Program-made: the position numbers and the translations under genes
In this document: positions 17,052 through 26,091 of the stretch, one piece after another
How the letters are laid out: the number at the start of each line of letters is the position of its first letter
Numbering within the stretch: the stretch's first letter is position 1
Notes under the pieces: generated by a model
What the model saw: the letters and a program-made list of their open reading frames with translations, nothing else
Databases searched by the model: none
What the model was told of the DNA's origin: nothing
Assembly: GCF_003943935.1 (NCBI RefSeq)
Contig: NZ_RJOB01000004.1
Location: forward strand, 1 to 49,427
DNA: 49,427 bases
Direction: 5' to 3'
DNA from: Streptococcus mitis
GTDB taxonomy: Bacteria > Bacillota > Bacilli > Lactobacillales > Streptococcaceae

Positions 17052-17088
17052 AAAAAGCAGAGTTGGAAGTTATTCCAATTCTGCTTTT
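17052..17088. terminator. bidirectional terminator between convergent genes
   Basis: aaaagcagagttgga (17053-17067) and tccaattctgctttt pair with a single G-U. A-run on one side and T-run on the other allow use from both strands; it overlaps the last codons of the minus-strand regulator gene. Confidence 0.5.
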
Positions 17089-18341
17089 AAATAGTTTAAA
17101 ACATTTTCCAGATTGTCTAAGGACACCTTGGCAAATTGATAAGGACAGGCATCCAAGTAAGCCTTTTCAAAGAAGTCCAAACCTAGTTGGCTGTGTTTGA
17201 GACTGGCAATTTTAGGGTATCGTCGTAGGTCTAGCAATACACCATCGTGAAGAGGAAAATGAGGAAGAGGACAAGGAGTGTTATCTAGTCTTCCCTCGAT
17301 TTGTTTTTGGTAGTCTTCCTGATTGTTCAAGCGAGCCAGACGATTTTTCTCAAACAATTGACTGTCAATATAGAGTGACAGGGCTTTTTGCATGATGAGG
17401 TTGCTGTCGTAGTCTAGGATATTTTTGTAGGCTACAAAGGCTTCCTTGATAGCATTTGGCAGAATGAGTGCCGTAATCCGCAGGGCTGGAAAGAGGCTGG
17501 TTGAGAAGGACTTGATGTAAATAACCCGCTCCTCTGTATCCAGATAGTGGAAGGTCTGGCCCTTCTTGGAGTCCAAATCCCCCAGATAATCGTCTTCGAC
17601 GATATAAACACCATACTTAGCTGCTAAGTCAAGAATAGCCCGTTTGTCCTGCTCTGAATAGGAATGCCCCAGAGGATAGTGAAAACGAGGAATAGTATAG
17701 AAAAACTTAATCTTTCCTGTCTTGAAATGGCCTTCCAGCTCCTCCAAGTCAATCCCATCAATGCCTCGTTCAATCATTTGATAGTCCAGACCCTGAGCAA
17801 TCAATAGGCGGTTCATTCGGTGGTAGGTCGGCTGTTCCACCAAGATTTCCTTTGCTTGGCTAGGAAAGGATATTTGAGAGAGGATAAAAAGGGCTTGTTG
17901 GGTTCCAGAAGTTAGTACCAGTTGGTCAGCCTTGCAGTAGAGGGCTTGGTCAAAGAGGAGTTTATGAATGGATTGTCTTAAGTCTTCTAAACCTTCTTGG
18001 TTGTCATAGTAGTTGAAGAGGTAGTTTTCCCGGCCAATCAAGGTTTCATTGACACAGAGTCGGAAATCGTCATAGGCACTGGCATGTTCGTCCGTAACCT
18101 CGATTTCTAGATCCTGATGTTGCCCTTGTTCTAGGACATAGTAGCCACTCTGGGGCTTGGCGTAGAGGTATTGTTCGTGTCGTAATTCCAGCAGGGCTCG
18201 TTGAATGGTATCCTTGCTACAGTGAAAGTCAAGGCTCAGTTGACGGATAGAAGGCAGGCGGCTTCCCGTTGGAAATCGTCCAGACTCGATACCATTTTTT
18301 AAATAGGAAACGACCTCTTGGTACTTGCTTTGTTTCTTCAT
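17070..18341 (-). CDS. MocR/GntR-type transcriptional regulator with aminotransferase domain
   Basis: 423 residues: an N-terminal winged helix of the GntR class (residues about 1-75, with SRLPSIRQLSLDFHCSKDTI as the recognition region), then a fold type I aminotransferase-like domain. Pattern residues for that domain are LVLTSGTQQALF, YHRMN, YIVEDDY and the PLP-lysine segment YIKSFS (Lys present). Such MocR proteins sense PLP or amino-group ligands and often control a divergent gene; here budA is divergent. The upstream in-frame extension to 18455 is rejected because ATG 18341 has GGAGG at correct spacing and the promoter would otherwise be inside the gene. Confidence 0.5.
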   Translation of the reverse strand: MKKQSKYQEVVSYLKNGIESGRFPTGSRLPSIRQLSLDFHCSKDTIQRALLELRHEQYLYAKPQSGYYVLEQGQHQDLEIEVTDEHASAYDDFRLCVNETLIGRENYLFNYYDNQEGLEDLRQSIHKLLFDQALYCKADQLVLTSGTQQALFILSQISFPSQAKEILVEQPTYHRMNRLLIAQGLDYQMIERGIDGIDLEELEGHFKTGKIKFFYTIPRFHYPLGHSYSEQDKRAILDLAAKYGVYIVEDDYLGDLDSKKGQTFHYLDTEERVIYIKSFSTSLFPALRITALILPNAIKEAFVAYKNILDYDSNLIMQKALSLYIDSQLFEKNRLARLNNQEDYQKQIEGRLDNTPCPLPHFPLHDGVLLDLRRYPKIASLKHSQLGLDFFEKAYLDACPYQFAKVSLDNLENVLNYLKAELE

Positions 18342-18365
18342 TCCAGACCTCCTCGATTTTGTTAC

Positions 18366-18394
18366 ATTGTACCCTTTTTTTTCCTTCTTGGCAA
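18366..18394 (-). promoter_or_regulatory. promoter of the MocR-type regulator gene
   Basis: On the minus strand: TTGCCA (18394-18389), 17-base spacer, TACAAT (18371-18366). It lies about 25 bases upstream of the ATG. Confidence 0.5.
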
Positions 18395-18434
18395 TGTTTA
18401 GGGTGTTTCTCTCGTTCACATCTAGGGGCAAATG

Positions 18435-18443
18435 TGGTATACT
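18435..18443 (+). promoter_or_regulatory. budA promoter
   Basis: Extended -10 TGGTATACT with TATACT at 18438-18443. It is about 40 bp from the opposing regulator promoter, so one operator could serve both. Confidence 0.5.
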
Positions 18444-18481
18444 TAGGAGTAACATTTATAGAATAACAGATAAGAAAGAGA

Positions 18482-19213
18482 ATGGATAAGAACGTGCAGG
18501 AACCAGTGAAATTATTTCAATACAATACCCTTGGAGCCTTGATGGCTGGTCTTTATGGTGGTACCATGACAGTGGGAGAATTGCTAGAGCATGGTGACCT
18601 TGGTTTGGGAACATTGGATTCTATTGATGGGGAGTTGATTGTCTTGGATGGCAAGGCTTATCAGGCTAAGGGATCAGGAGAGCAACCAGAAATTGTTGAA
18701 GTGTCGCCAAATGCCCTTATTCCTTACGCTGCAGTAGTACCGCATCAGGCAGAGGTTATTTTCCGCCAGCGCTTTGAGATGACAGACAAGGAATTGGAAG
18801 AACGAATTGAGTCATATTATGATGGGGAAAATCTTTTCCGCTCTATCAAGATTCGTGGGGAATTTTCGCATATGCATGTGCGCATGATTCCCAAGTCGAC
18901 ACCAGATACTAAGTTTGCTGATGTCGCAACCCATCAACCGGAATATAGTCGTGAAAATGTGGCGGGGACCATCGTTGGTTTCTGGACGCCTGAGATTTTC
19001 CATGGGGTTAGTGTAGCAGGCTACCATCTGCACTTCATCTCAGATGATTTGACCTTCGGTGGACATGTCATGGACTTTGTCATCAAGGAAGGGATTATCG
19101 AGGTGGGAGCTGTTGACCAGTTGGATCAACGTTTTCCAGTCCAAGATCGTCAATACTTGTTTGCTAAGTTCAATGTTGACGAGATGAGAAAAGATATTGA
19201 AAAGGCAGAATAA
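18482..19213 (+). CDS. budA: alpha-acetolactate decarboxylase
   Basis: Converts alpha-acetolactate to acetoin, diverting pyruvate to a neutral product and withdrawing a branched-chain amino-acid precursor. 243 residues, normal length. The zinc ligands are visible as His182 and His184 in GYHLHF and His195 in FGGHV. The substrate-pocket arginine is probably in the RIRG-like KIRGEFSHMHVR segment. RBS AAGAAAGAGA just before the ATG. It lies back-to-back with a MocR/GntR regulator that may control it. Also named alsD or aldB in other species. Confidence 0.5.
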   Translation: MDKNVQEPVKLFQYNTLGALMAGLYGGTMTVGELLEHGDLGLGTLDSIDGELIVLDGKAYQAKGSGEQPEIVEVSPNALIPYAAVVPHQAEVIFRQRFEMTDKELEERIESYYDGENLFRSIKIRGEFSHMHVRMIPKSTPDTKFADVATHQPEYSRENVAGTIVGFWTPEIFHGVSVAGYHLHFISDDLTFGGHVMDFVIKEGIIEVGAVDQLDQRFPVQDRQYLFAKFNVDEMRKDIEKAE

Positions 19214-19222
19214 GAGAAGAAA

Positions 19223-19975
19223 ATGACCACTCATATTATCATTACCATGGTGCTTTTGCTGGCTTTCTTGATAGGGAGCATTTGGTATGGCAAAAAGAAA
19301 TACCAGATTAATCTAGCTGTCTTGGGTTTAGGGGCTGTTGCCTTCTTTGTCTCTTCACAGATTTTAGAAAAACTGGTGCATATCTTGGTTTTGCATCCTC
19401 AAAAAGACGGCAGTATTGCCCTCTTGCAAGACCATCCGCTTGTCTATATCATCTATGGCCTAGCCATGGCAGCATTTTTTGAGGAAACTGCTCGCCTTAT
19501 TTTCTTTAAATGGTTGGAGAAAAAGAGAAGTTTGGAAAAGGCAGATGCCTTGGCTTATGGATTGGGGCATGGTGGCTTGGAATTGATTTTCCTGGGTCTT
19601 ACTAGTTTGATTAATCTCTACATCGTGCTTTCGGCAGTTCAAACGCAAAATCCACAGGTCATGCAATTGCTGTCTGAAAATATGTTGAAAACTATTCAGT
19701 CGCTATCAGTCTGGCAGATTTATTTGCTTGGATTTGAACGGATTTTGGCTCTAGGATTCCAATTGCTGTTGACTGTTTGGGTTTACCAAGCTGTTCGCCA
19801 GAAGAAATGGATTTATCTCCTAGCAGCCTATGGGCTACATGCCTTCTTTGACCTGGCTCCATCTCTAGCCCAAGTTGGCTGGTTGACAAATCCAGTCTTG
19901 GTTGAAGTGATCCTAGCACTTGAGCTCGTTCTGGTTGCCTATGGAACCAAGGCAATCTTTTGTAAAAAATCATAA
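19223..19975 (+). CDS. YhfC-family (CPBP-like) intramembrane protein
   Basis: 250 residues with about seven hydrophobic segments. It has the paired glutamates FFEETAR at about residue 87 and a later GLGHGGLE motif, the arrangement used by CPBP/Abi-type intramembrane proteases for metal binding. The family (YhfC, DUF2324) has no proven substrate. It begins 9 bases after budA and is likely co-transcribed. It may process membrane peptides; this is inference from motif only. Confidence 0.5.
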   Translation: MTTHIIITMVLLLAFLIGSIWYGKKKYQINLAVLGLGAVAFFVSSQILEKLVHILVLHPQKDGSIALLQDHPLVYIIYGLAMAAFFEETARLIFFKWLEKKRSLEKADALAYGLGHGGLELIFLGLTSLINLYIVLSAVQTQNPQVMQLLSENMLKTIQSLSVWQIYLLGFERILALGFQLLLTVWVYQAVRQKKWIYLLAAYGLHAFFDLAPSLAQVGWLTNPVLVEVILALELVLVAYGTKAIFCKKS

Positions 19976-20000
19976 GAAAAGAGGGAAACCTCTTTTTTTG
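19976..20000 (+). terminator. terminator after the YhfC-family gene
   Basis: gagg-gaaa-cctc with a preceding A-run and seven following Ts. Confidence 0.5.
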
Positions 20001-20049
20001 TGCAAAATCCAAACAAGGTATTTTTATGGTCGTCAAATGTCTCTAAAAA

Positions 20050-20058
20050 TGGTATAAT
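20050..20058 (+). promoter_or_regulatory. extended -10 promoter of murB
   Basis: TGGTATAAT (TATAAT 20053-20058), about 30 bases before the ATG, with RBS AAAGGAAGAG. Confidence 0.5.
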
Positions 20059-20087
20059 GGGATGAATTTTGTAAAAGGAAGAGTGAC

Positions 20088-20993
20088 ATGTCTGTAAGAG
20101 AAAAAATGCTTGAAATCTTAGAAGGAATTGATATCCGTTTTAAGGAACCCTTGCATAGCTATAGTTATACAAAAGTAGGTGGAGAGGCTGATTATCTGGT
20201 CTTTCCACGAAATCGTTTTGAGTTGGCGCGCGTTGTTAAATTTGCCAACCAAGAAAATATCTCTTGGATGGTTCTTGGGAATGCTAGCAACATCATCGTT
20301 CGTGATGGAGGAATTCGTGGATTTGTCATCTTGTGTGACAAGCTCAATAACGTTTCCGTTGATGGTTATACCATTGAAGCTGAAGCTGGTGCTAACTTAA
20401 TTGAGACAACTCGCATTGCCCTTCGTCATAGTTTGACTGGTTTTGAGTTTGCTTGCGGCATTCCAGGGAGTGTCGGCGGTGCTGTCTTTATGAATGCAGG
20501 TGCCTATGGTGGTGAGATTGCCCACATCTTACAGTCTTGTAAGGTCTTGACCAAGGATGGAGAAATCGAAACCTTGTCTGCTAAAGACTTGAACTTTGGT
20601 TACCGTCATTCAGCTATTCAAGCATCAGGGGCAGTAGTCCTTTCTGCTAAGTTCGCCCTAGCTCCAGGAAGCCATCAGGTTATCAAGCAGGAAATGGATC
20701 GCTTGACGCATCTACGTGAACTCAAGCAACCTTTAGAATATCCATCTTGTGGTTCGGTCTTTAAGCGTCCAGTAGGGTATTTTGCAGGTCAATTAATTTC
20801 AGAAGCTGGCTTGAAAGGCTATCGTATTGGTGGAGTAGAAGTCTCAGAAAAACACGCTGGTTTCATGATCAATGTTGCAGACGGAACGGCCAAAGACTAC
20901 GAGGACTTGATTGAGTCTGTTATCGAAAAAGTCAAGGAACACTCAGGTATCACGCTTGAAAGAGAAGTCCGGATCCTGGGTGAAAGCAAGTAG
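20088..20993 (+). CDS. murB: UDP-N-acetylenolpyruvoylglucosamine reductase
   Basis: FAD/NADPH enzyme that completes UDP-MurNAc synthesis for peptidoglycan. 301 residues, the type II MurB length. FAD-binding motifs include [13 protein letters not shown] and [20 protein letters not shown]; the active-site serine lies in [11 protein letters not shown]. It stands upstream of potABCD in the same direction without an obvious terminator between, the pneumococcal murB-pot arrangement, so read-through into pot genes is likely. Confidence 0.5.
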   Translation: MSVREKMLEILEGIDIRFKEPLHSYSYTKVGGEADYLVFPRNRFELARVVKFANQENISWMVLGNASNIIVRDGGIRGFVILCDKLNNVSVDGYTIEAEAGANLIETTRIALRHSLTGFEFACGIPGSVGGAVFMNAGAYGGEIAHILQSCKVLTKDGEIETLSAKDLNFGYRHSAIQASGAVVLSAKFALAPGSHQVIKQEMDRLTHLRELKQPLEYPSCGSVFKRPVGYFAGQLISEAGLKGYRIGGVEVSEKHAGFMINVADGTAKDYEDLIESVIEKVKEHSGITLEREVRILGESK

Positions 20994-21015
20994 GAAGTGT
21001 TAGTTAAAAAGCTGC

Positions 21016-21144
21016 TGCTATATTATAGAAGGGGGTGAAAGCCTATCGTTAGTGCAGAAGAATGTAGGCAGTTCAATCTCCTACACGAGGTAGTGGCGGC
21101 CTGACAGAGCCCTGATCTGTTAATCTATGAAAAAGAAGGAATAA
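21016..21144 (+). other. structured spacer / possible leader RNA before potA
   Basis: A possible start signal TGCTATATT (21016-21024) is followed by about 110 nt with hairpins tgtagg/cctaca (21063-21068 and 21080-21085) and acaga/tctgt (21104-21108 and 21116-21120). There is no terminator T-run. It matches no riboswitch class I can recognise, so a regulatory role is a guess. Confidence 0.5.
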
Positions 21145-21171
21145 ATGACAATTGAAAAAACCAATTATTGA
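21145..21171 (+). other. nine-codon ORF overlapping the potA start
   Basis: ATG at 21145, well spaced from AAGGA, encodes MTIEKTNY and stops at TGA 21169-21171. It overlaps potA in another frame. Removing one A from the six-A run would fuse this ATG to potA as MTIEKPIIEF. Confidence 0.5.
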
Positions 21172-22309
21172 ATTCAAAAACGTATCTAAAGTTTTTGAAG
21201 ACAGCAACACCAAGGTTCTCAAAGACATCAACTTTGAGTTGGAAGAAGGGAAGTTCTATACTCTTTTAGGCGCATCTGGTTCAGGAAAATCAACTATCCT
21301 AAACATCATTGCAGGTTTACTGGATGCGACGACAGGAGATATCATGCTAGACGGTGTCCGAATTAATGATATCCCAACCAACAAGCGAGACGTCCATACC
21401 GTCTTTCAATCCTATGCCTTGTTTCCACATATGAATGTGTTTGAAAATGTTGCCTTTCCACTCCGCTTGCGTAAAATTGACAAGAAAGAAATCGAGAAAC
21501 GCGTAGCGGAAGTTCTAAAGATGGTTCAGTTGGAAGGTTATGAAAAACGTTCCATCCGTAAACTTTCTGGAGGACAACGCCAGCGTGTGGCTATTGCCCG
21601 TGCTATCATCAACCAACCCCGTGTGGTCTTGCTGGATGAACCCTTGTCAGCGCTAGACTTGAAATTAAGAACAGACATGCAGTACGAACTGCGTGAACTG
21701 CAACAACGATTGGGCATTACCTTTGTCTTTGTCACTCACGATCAGGAAGAAGCCCTTGCCATGAGTGACTGGATTTTCGTTATGAATGATGGCGAGATTG
21801 TCCAGTCTGGAACGCCTGTGGATATCTACGACGAGCCGATTAACCACTTTGTTGCCACCTTTATCGGTGAGTCAAATATCTTGCCAGGTACCATGATTGA
21901 GGACTACTTGGTTGAGTTTAACGGCAAACGCTTCGAAGCGGTCGATGGAGGTATGAAACCAAATGAGCCAGTCGAAGTCGTGATTCGTCCAGAGGACTTG
22001 CGCATTACTCTTCCTGAAGAAGGCAAGCTCCAAGTTAAGGTCGATACCCAGCTCTTCCGTGGGGTTCACTATGAAATTATCGCCTATGATGAACTTGGGA
22101 ATGAATGGATGATTCACTCAACCCGTAAGGCCATCGTGGGTGAGGAAATCGGTCTGGACTTTGAACCAGAAGACATCCACATCATGCGTCTCAATGAAAC
22201 CGAAGAAGAGTTCGATGCTCGTATCGAAGAATACGTGGAAATCGAAGAGCAAGAAGCAGGTCTGATCAATGCAATCGAGGAGGAAAGAGATGAAGAAAAC
22301 AAGCTCTAA
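21152..22309 (+). CDS. potA: spermidine/putrescine ABC transporter ATPase PotA
   Basis: ATPase that powers polyamine import through PotBC. 385 residues. Walker A is GASGSGKST, signature [14 protein letters not shown], Walker B VVLLDEP, and the H-loop VTHDQEEA is intact. A C-terminal OB-type (TOBE) regulatory domain ends in an unusually acidic tail rich in Glu. Start is TTG 21152, giving MKKPIIEF as in pneumococcal PotA. The AAGGA lies 11 bases upstream, closer to the competing ATG of the small overlapping ORF. It overlaps potB by 20 bp. Confidence 0.5.
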   Translation: MKKPIIEFKNVSKVFEDSNTKVLKDINFELEEGKFYTLLGASGSGKSTILNIIAGLLDATTGDIMLDGVRINDIPTNKRDVHTVFQSYALFPHMNVFENVAFPLRLRKIDKKEIEKRVAEVLKMVQLEGYEKRSIRKLSGGQRQRVAIARAIINQPRVVLLDEPLSALDLKLRTDMQYELRELQQRLGITFVFVTHDQEEALAMSDWIFVMNDGEIVQSGTPVDIYDEPINHFVATFIGESNILPGTMIEDYLVEFNGKRFEAVDGGMKPNEPVEVVIRPEDLRITLPEEGKLQVKVDTQLFRGVHYEIIAYDELGNEWMIHSTRKAIVGEEIGLDFEPEDIHIMRLNETEEEFDARIEEYVEIEEQEAGLINAIEEERDEENKL

Positions 22310-23096
22310 ACTCTTTGTAGTGCCCTATATGCTTTGGATTGCCCTCTTTGTGTTGGCACCCTTGGTTTTGATTTTCGGACAATCTTTTTTCAACATTGAA
22401 GGCCAGTTTAGTTTAGAAAATTATAAATCTTACTTTGCGTCACAAAACTTGACCTATCTAAAGATGAGTTTCAACTCAGTGCTTTATGCAGGAATTGTGA
22501 CCTTGGTCACCCTCCTTATCAGCTATCCGACAGCCCTCTTTTTGACCCGTCTCAAACACCGTCAACTCTGGCTCATGCTGATTATCCTGCCTACCTGGAT
22601 TAACCTGCTCCTCAAAGCCTATGCCTTTATTGGGATTTTTGGTCAGAATGGCTCTATTAACCAATTCTTTGAATTTATCGGAATTGGTTCGCAGCAGTTG
22701 CTCTTTACCGATTTCTCCTTTATCTTTGTCGCAAGCTACATCGAGCTTCCCTTTATGATTTTGCCGATTTTCAATGTCTTGGACGATATGGATAACAATC
22801 TCATCAATGCCAGCTACGACCTCGGTGCGACCAAGTGGGAAACCTTCCGTCATGTCATCTTCCCTCTATCGATGAATGGAGTGAGAAGTGGGGTACAGTC
22901 TGTCTTTATCCCTAGTTTGAGTCTCTTCATGCTGACACGTTTGATTGGTGGGAACCGCGTTATCACGCTGGGAACGGCTATTGAGCAAAACTTCCTGACA
23001 AATGACAACTACGGTATGGGTTCAACCATCGGTGTGATTCTCATCCTGACCATGTTCATCACCATGTGGGTGACCAAGGAAAGGAGAGAACGATGA
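22290..23096 (+). CDS. potB: spermidine/putrescine ABC transporter permease PotB
   Basis: Membrane subunit of the polyamine importer, 268 residues with about six transmembrane segments. The EAA loop reads [25 protein letters not shown] 22290 is preferred to the earlier in-frame position 22269 because AGGAGG (22278-22283) sits just before it. The stop overlaps the potC ATG (ATGA). Confidence 0.5.
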   Translation: MKKTSSKLFVVPYMLWIALFVLAPLVLIFGQSFFNIEGQFSLENYKSYFASQNLTYLKMSFNSVLYAGIVTLVTLLISYPTALFLTRLKHRQLWLMLIILPTWINLLLKAYAFIGIFGQNGSINQFFEFIGIGSQQLLFTDFSFIFVASYIELPFMILPIFNVLDDMDNNLINASYDLGATKWETFRHVIFPLSMNGVRSGVQSVFIPSLSLFMLTRLIGGNRVITLGTAIEQNFLTNDNYGMGSTIGVILILTMFITMWVTKERRER

Positions 23097-23866
23097 AAAA
23101 ATTTGCCAACCTTTATCTGGGACTGGTCTTTCTTGTCCTCTACCTGCCCATTTTTTACTTGATTGGCTATGCTTTTAATGCAGGCAACGACATGAATAGC
23201 TTTACAGGCTTTAGCTTGAGCCATTTTAAAACCATGTTTGGCGATGGTCGTCTCATGTTGATTGTGACTCAGACCTTTTTCTTGGCCTTCCTATCAGCCT
23301 TGATTGCAACCATCATCGGGACTTTTGGTGCCATTTACATCTACCAGTCTCGTAAGAAATACCAAGAAGCCTTTCTATCACTCAATAATATCCTCATGGT
23401 TGCGCCTGATGTTATGATTGGTGCTAGCTTCTTGATTCTCTTTACCCAACTCAAGTTTTCACTTGGCTTTTTGACCGTTCTATCTAGTCATGTGGCCTTC
23501 TCCATTCCTATCGTTGTCTTGATGGTTTTGCCACGACTTAAAGAAATGAATGGCGATATGATTCATGCGGCCTATGACCTTGGTGCCAGTCAATTTCAGA
23601 TGTTTAAGGAAATCATGCTTCCTTATCTGACTCCGTCTATCATTGCAGGTTATTTCATGGCCTTCACCTATTCGCTAGATGACTTTGCCGTGACCTTCTT
23701 TGTGACTGGAAATGGCTTTTCAACCCTTTCAGTCGAGATCTACTCTCGTGCTCGTAAGGGGATTTCGCTAGAAATCAATGCCCTGTCTGCCCTTGTCTTT
23801 CTCTTTAGTATTATCCTAGTTGTTGGCTATTACTTTATCTCACGTGAGAAGGAGGAGCAAGCATGA
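23093..23866 (+). CDS. potC: spermidine/putrescine ABC transporter permease PotC
   Basis: Second membrane subunit, 257 residues with about six transmembrane segments. The EAA loop is HAAYDLGASQFQMFKEIMLP, and the TYSLDDFAVTFFV segment is typical of PotC. ATG 23093 has AAGGAGAG in front and overlaps the potB stop by 4 bp; it ends with a 4-bp overlap into potD. The upstream in-frame ATG at 23066 has no RBS. Confidence 0.5.
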   Translation: MKKFANLYLGLVFLVLYLPIFYLIGYAFNAGNDMNSFTGFSLSHFKTMFGDGRLMLIVTQTFFLAFLSALIATIIGTFGAIYIYQSRKKYQEAFLSLNNILMVAPDVMIGASFLILFTQLKFSLGFLTVLSSHVAFSIPIVVLMVLPRLKEMNGDMIHAAYDLGASQFQMFKEIMLPYLTPSIIAGYFMAFTYSLDDFAVTFFVTGNGFSTLSVEIYSRARKGISLEINALSALVFLFSIILVVGYYFISREKEEQA

Positions 23867-24933
23867 AAAAACTCTATTCATTTTTAGCAGGAATTGTAGC
23901 GATTATCCTAGTCTTATGGGGAATTGCGACTCATCTCGATAGTAAAATCAATAGCCGAGATAGTCAAAAACTGGTCATCTACAACTGGGGTGACTATATT
24001 GATCCAGAACTCTTGGAGCAATTCACAGAAGAAACAGGTATCCAAGTCCAGTACGAGACCTTTGACTCCAACGAAGCCATGTATACCAAGATCAAGCAGG
24101 GTGGAACGACCTACGACATTGCCATTCCTAGTGAATACATGATTAACAAGATGAAGGACGAAGACCTCTTGGTACCGCTTGACTATTCAAAACTTGAAGG
24201 GCTTGAAAATATCGGACCAGAGTTCCTTAACCAGTCCTTTGACCCAGGCAATAAATTCTCCATCCCTTACTTCTGGGGAACTTTGGGAATTGTTTACAAT
24301 GAAACCATGGTCGATCAAGCACCTGAGCATTGGGATGACCTTTGGAAGCCAGAGTATAAGAACTCTATCATGCTATTTGATGGGGCGCGTGAGGTGCTGG
24401 GACTCGGGCTTAACTCGCTGGGCTACAGCCTCAACTCCAAGAATCCGCAGCAGTTGGAAGAGACAGTGGATAAGCTCTATAAACTGACTCCAAATATCAA
24501 GGCTATTGTGGCGGACGAGATGAAGGGATACATGATTCAGAATAACGCTGCAATCGGTGTGACCTTCTCTGGGGAAGCTAGCCAAATGCTAGAAAAAAAC
24601 GAAAATCTACGCTATGTGGTACCGACAGAAGCCAGCAACCTTTGGTTTGACAATATGGTCATTCCCAAAACAGTCAAAAACCAAGACGCAGCCTATACCT
24701 TTATCAACTTTATGTTGAAACCCGAAAATGCTCTCAAAAATGCAGAGTATGTCGGCTATTCAACACCAAACCTACCAGCTAAGGAATTGCTCCCAGAGGA
24801 GAAAAAAGAAGACAAGGCCTTCTATCCTGATGCTGAAACCATGAAACACCTAGAAGTTTATGAAAAATTTGACCATAAATGGACAGGAAAATATAGTGAC
24901 CTCTTCCTACAGTTTAAAATGTATCGGAAGTAG
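23863..24933 (+). CDS. potD: spermidine/putrescine-binding protein PotD
   Basis: Extracellular polyamine receptor, 356 residues. The ligand-domain signature is VIYNWGDYIDPELL, followed by YETFDSNEAMYTKI. Binding residues appear in FWGTLGIVYN and in VTFSGEA. The N-terminus is a single hydrophobic helix (about residues 5-23) with no lipobox cysteine, so the protein is either anchored by an uncleaved helix or secreted after ordinary cleavage. Last gene of the pot operon; its ATG overlaps the potC stop. Polyamine uptake is tied to stress survival and virulence in pneumococci. Confidence 0.5.
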   Translation: MKKLYSFLAGIVAIILVLWGIATHLDSKINSRDSQKLVIYNWGDYIDPELLEQFTEETGIQVQYETFDSNEAMYTKIKQGGTTYDIAIPSEYMINKMKDEDLLVPLDYSKLEGLENIGPEFLNQSFDPGNKFSIPYFWGTLGIVYNETMVDQAPEHWDDLWKPEYKNSIMLFDGAREVLGLGLNSLGYSLNSKNPQQLEETVDKLYKLTPNIKAIVADEMKGYMIQNNAAIGVTFSGEASQMLEKNENLRYVVPTEASNLWFDNMVIPKTVKNQDAAYTFINFMLKPENALKNAEYVGYSTPNLPAKELLPEEKKEDKAFYPDAETMKHLEVYEKFDHKWTGKYSDLFLQFKMYRK

Positions 24934-24948
24934 GAGTTAAACGGATGA

Positions 24949-24980
24949 AAACGGATCAGTAACAGCTGGTTCGTTTTTTT
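24949..24980 (+). terminator. terminator of the murB-pot operon
   Basis: aaacggatcag (24949-24959) pairs with ctggttcgttt (24966-24976) through two G-U pairs, followed by a T-run. Confidence 0.5.
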
Positions 24981-25027
24981 GAAAAAATAGAAGGCAATTT
25001 TTTTAACTGTATGTTTTTCTATGATAG

Positions 25028-25056
25028 TTGCTTATTTTCATGCCTAGTAGTATACT
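25028..25056 (+). promoter_or_regulatory. promoter of the 68-residue membrane protein gene
   Basis: TTGCTT (25028-25033), 17-base spacer, TATACT (25051-25056). Confidence 0.5.
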
Positions 25057-25090
25057 AAGCTTAACCTTAAAGAAAGCTGTATAACAAATA

Positions 25091-25297
25091 ATGAAAATGT
25101 CTACTTTTTTCAAAAAATTTTTTTGGCCAGCCTTTTTGACTGTTCAGCAAACTGTTATACTATTCTATCTAAAGGATGGTTTGGATCGACAATACCTAAC
25201 AACTGAGTCTATATATTGGGTGACAGGCACCTTTATATTTGTAAATATTTTAGTGGCTGTGTTTAGTAATATGAAAATTGGAGATAAAGAAAAGTAA
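25091..25297 (+). CDS. small membrane protein of unknown function
   Basis: 68 residues (66 if ATG 25097 is used). Two hydrophobic segments, about residues 12-27 and 43-60, are separated by a polar loop (KDGLDRQYLTTES), with a Lys/Asp-rich C-terminus; the N-terminus is basic and aromatic (FFKKFFWPAF). It has its own good promoter but a weak RBS. I do not recognise a family. It stands alone between pot and the alanine T-box, with no terminator seen after it. Confidence 0.5.
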   Translation: MKMSTFFKKFFWPAFLTVQQTVILFYLKDGLDRQYLTTESIYWVTGTFIFVNILVAVFSNMKIGDKEK

Positions 25298-25376
25298 TAG
25301 CGGTAAGAATAATATATCCTGAAAAAGTAAGTGGAGATGTAGAGAATAGGGGTTCTTAAATGGGAATGATTTCCAG

Positions 25377-25405
25377 TTGACGCAGACTTAAAAAAACGTT
25401 ATAAT
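25377..25405 (+). promoter_or_regulatory. promoter of the T-box / alaS operon
   Basis: TTGACG (25377-25382), 17-base spacer, TATAAT (25400-25405). Expected start near 25412. Confidence 0.5.
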
Positions 25406-25411
25406 AAGAAA

Positions 25412-25595
25412 GTTGAGAATTGATTTTCAGTTGCCTTAGTCCAGAGAAATGGCGGTGCTGCGAGCCATCTAAGCTAGGAAGTCATGCTACTCAATTATAC
25501 AATTGCATAAGAACAAGAGAATGACAAGTTCATTGAATGAAGGTGGTACCGCGGTTTTTCGCCCTTCGTGATATGAGCTTGTCTTTTGATTTTTT
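25412..25595 (+). promoter_or_regulatory. alanine T-box riboswitch leader
   Basis: Uncharged tRNA binds this leader and prevents termination. The T-box sequence AAGGTGGTACCGCG is at 25540-25553. In stem I a candidate specifier GCT (alanine) lies at 25486-25488, followed by A. The terminator arms are gacaagttcat (25523-25533) and atgagcttgtc (25573-25583), with a U-rich tail (25584-25595). The RBS GGAGG of the first gene follows immediately, so read-through controls both downstream genes. Confidence 0.5.
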
Positions 25596-25605
25596 GGAGG
25601 TGTTG

Positions 25606-26091
25606 ATGAAAACATTTCTTGTCAAACAAAAGTTTCGTCTTGGAGGCGAACGCTTCGCTATCAAGGATGACAGGGGAGAAATAGCTTATCAGGTGGAGGG
25701 ATCATTTTTTAAGATTCCCAAAACTTTTACCATATATGACGCGGCTGGTCAACAAATCAGTGAGATTAGTAAGGAGATTTGGACCCTACTTCCTCGTTTT
25801 GAGATTCAGCTTCAGGACGGATCGAGTTTTGTCATTCGTAAGAAGTTGACCTTCTGGCGAGATAAGTATGAGTTTGATAATCTAGGTCTTCGTATCGAGG
25901 GCAATATCTGGGATTTGGATTTCAAATTACTGGATGAACGCGATCAGCTGATTGCGGAAATCAGGAAAGAACTCTTCCATCTGACCTCTACCTATACCGT
26001 AACGGTTCTTGAGGACGCTTATGCAGACCTAGTTATTTCCCTCTGTGTCGCGATTGACTATGTGGAAATGCTGGAAAGCCAATCACATTAA
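25606..26091 (+). CDS. LURP-one-related (YxjI/DUF567) protein
   Basis: 161-residue soluble protein. It follows the Tubby-like LURP-one pattern of short beta strands: F..KQKFRLGGERFAIKDD.G, then Y.VEGSFFKIPKTFTIYD..G, and later FHLTSTYTV. The family has been suggested to bind phospholipids or act as a structural scaffold, with no proven role in bacteria. ATG 25606 has GGAGG five bases upstream. It is the first gene after the alanine T-box and lies 20 bases before alaS, so its amount is expected to follow alanyl-tRNA charging. Confidence 0.5.
   Translation: MKTFLVKQKFRLGGERFAIKDDRGEIAYQVEGSFFKIPKTFTIYDAAGQQISEISKEIWTLLPRFEIQLQDGSSFVIRKKLTFWRDKYEFDNLGLRIEGNIWDLDFKLLDERDQLIAEIRKELFHLTSTYTVTVLEDAYADLVISLCVAIDYVEMLESQSH

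Noticed and set aside
21063..21095. guanidine-II (mini-ykkC) hairpin because of an ACGA near a stem
   Set aside because: The stem would leave a five-base loop and the required second hairpin is missing.
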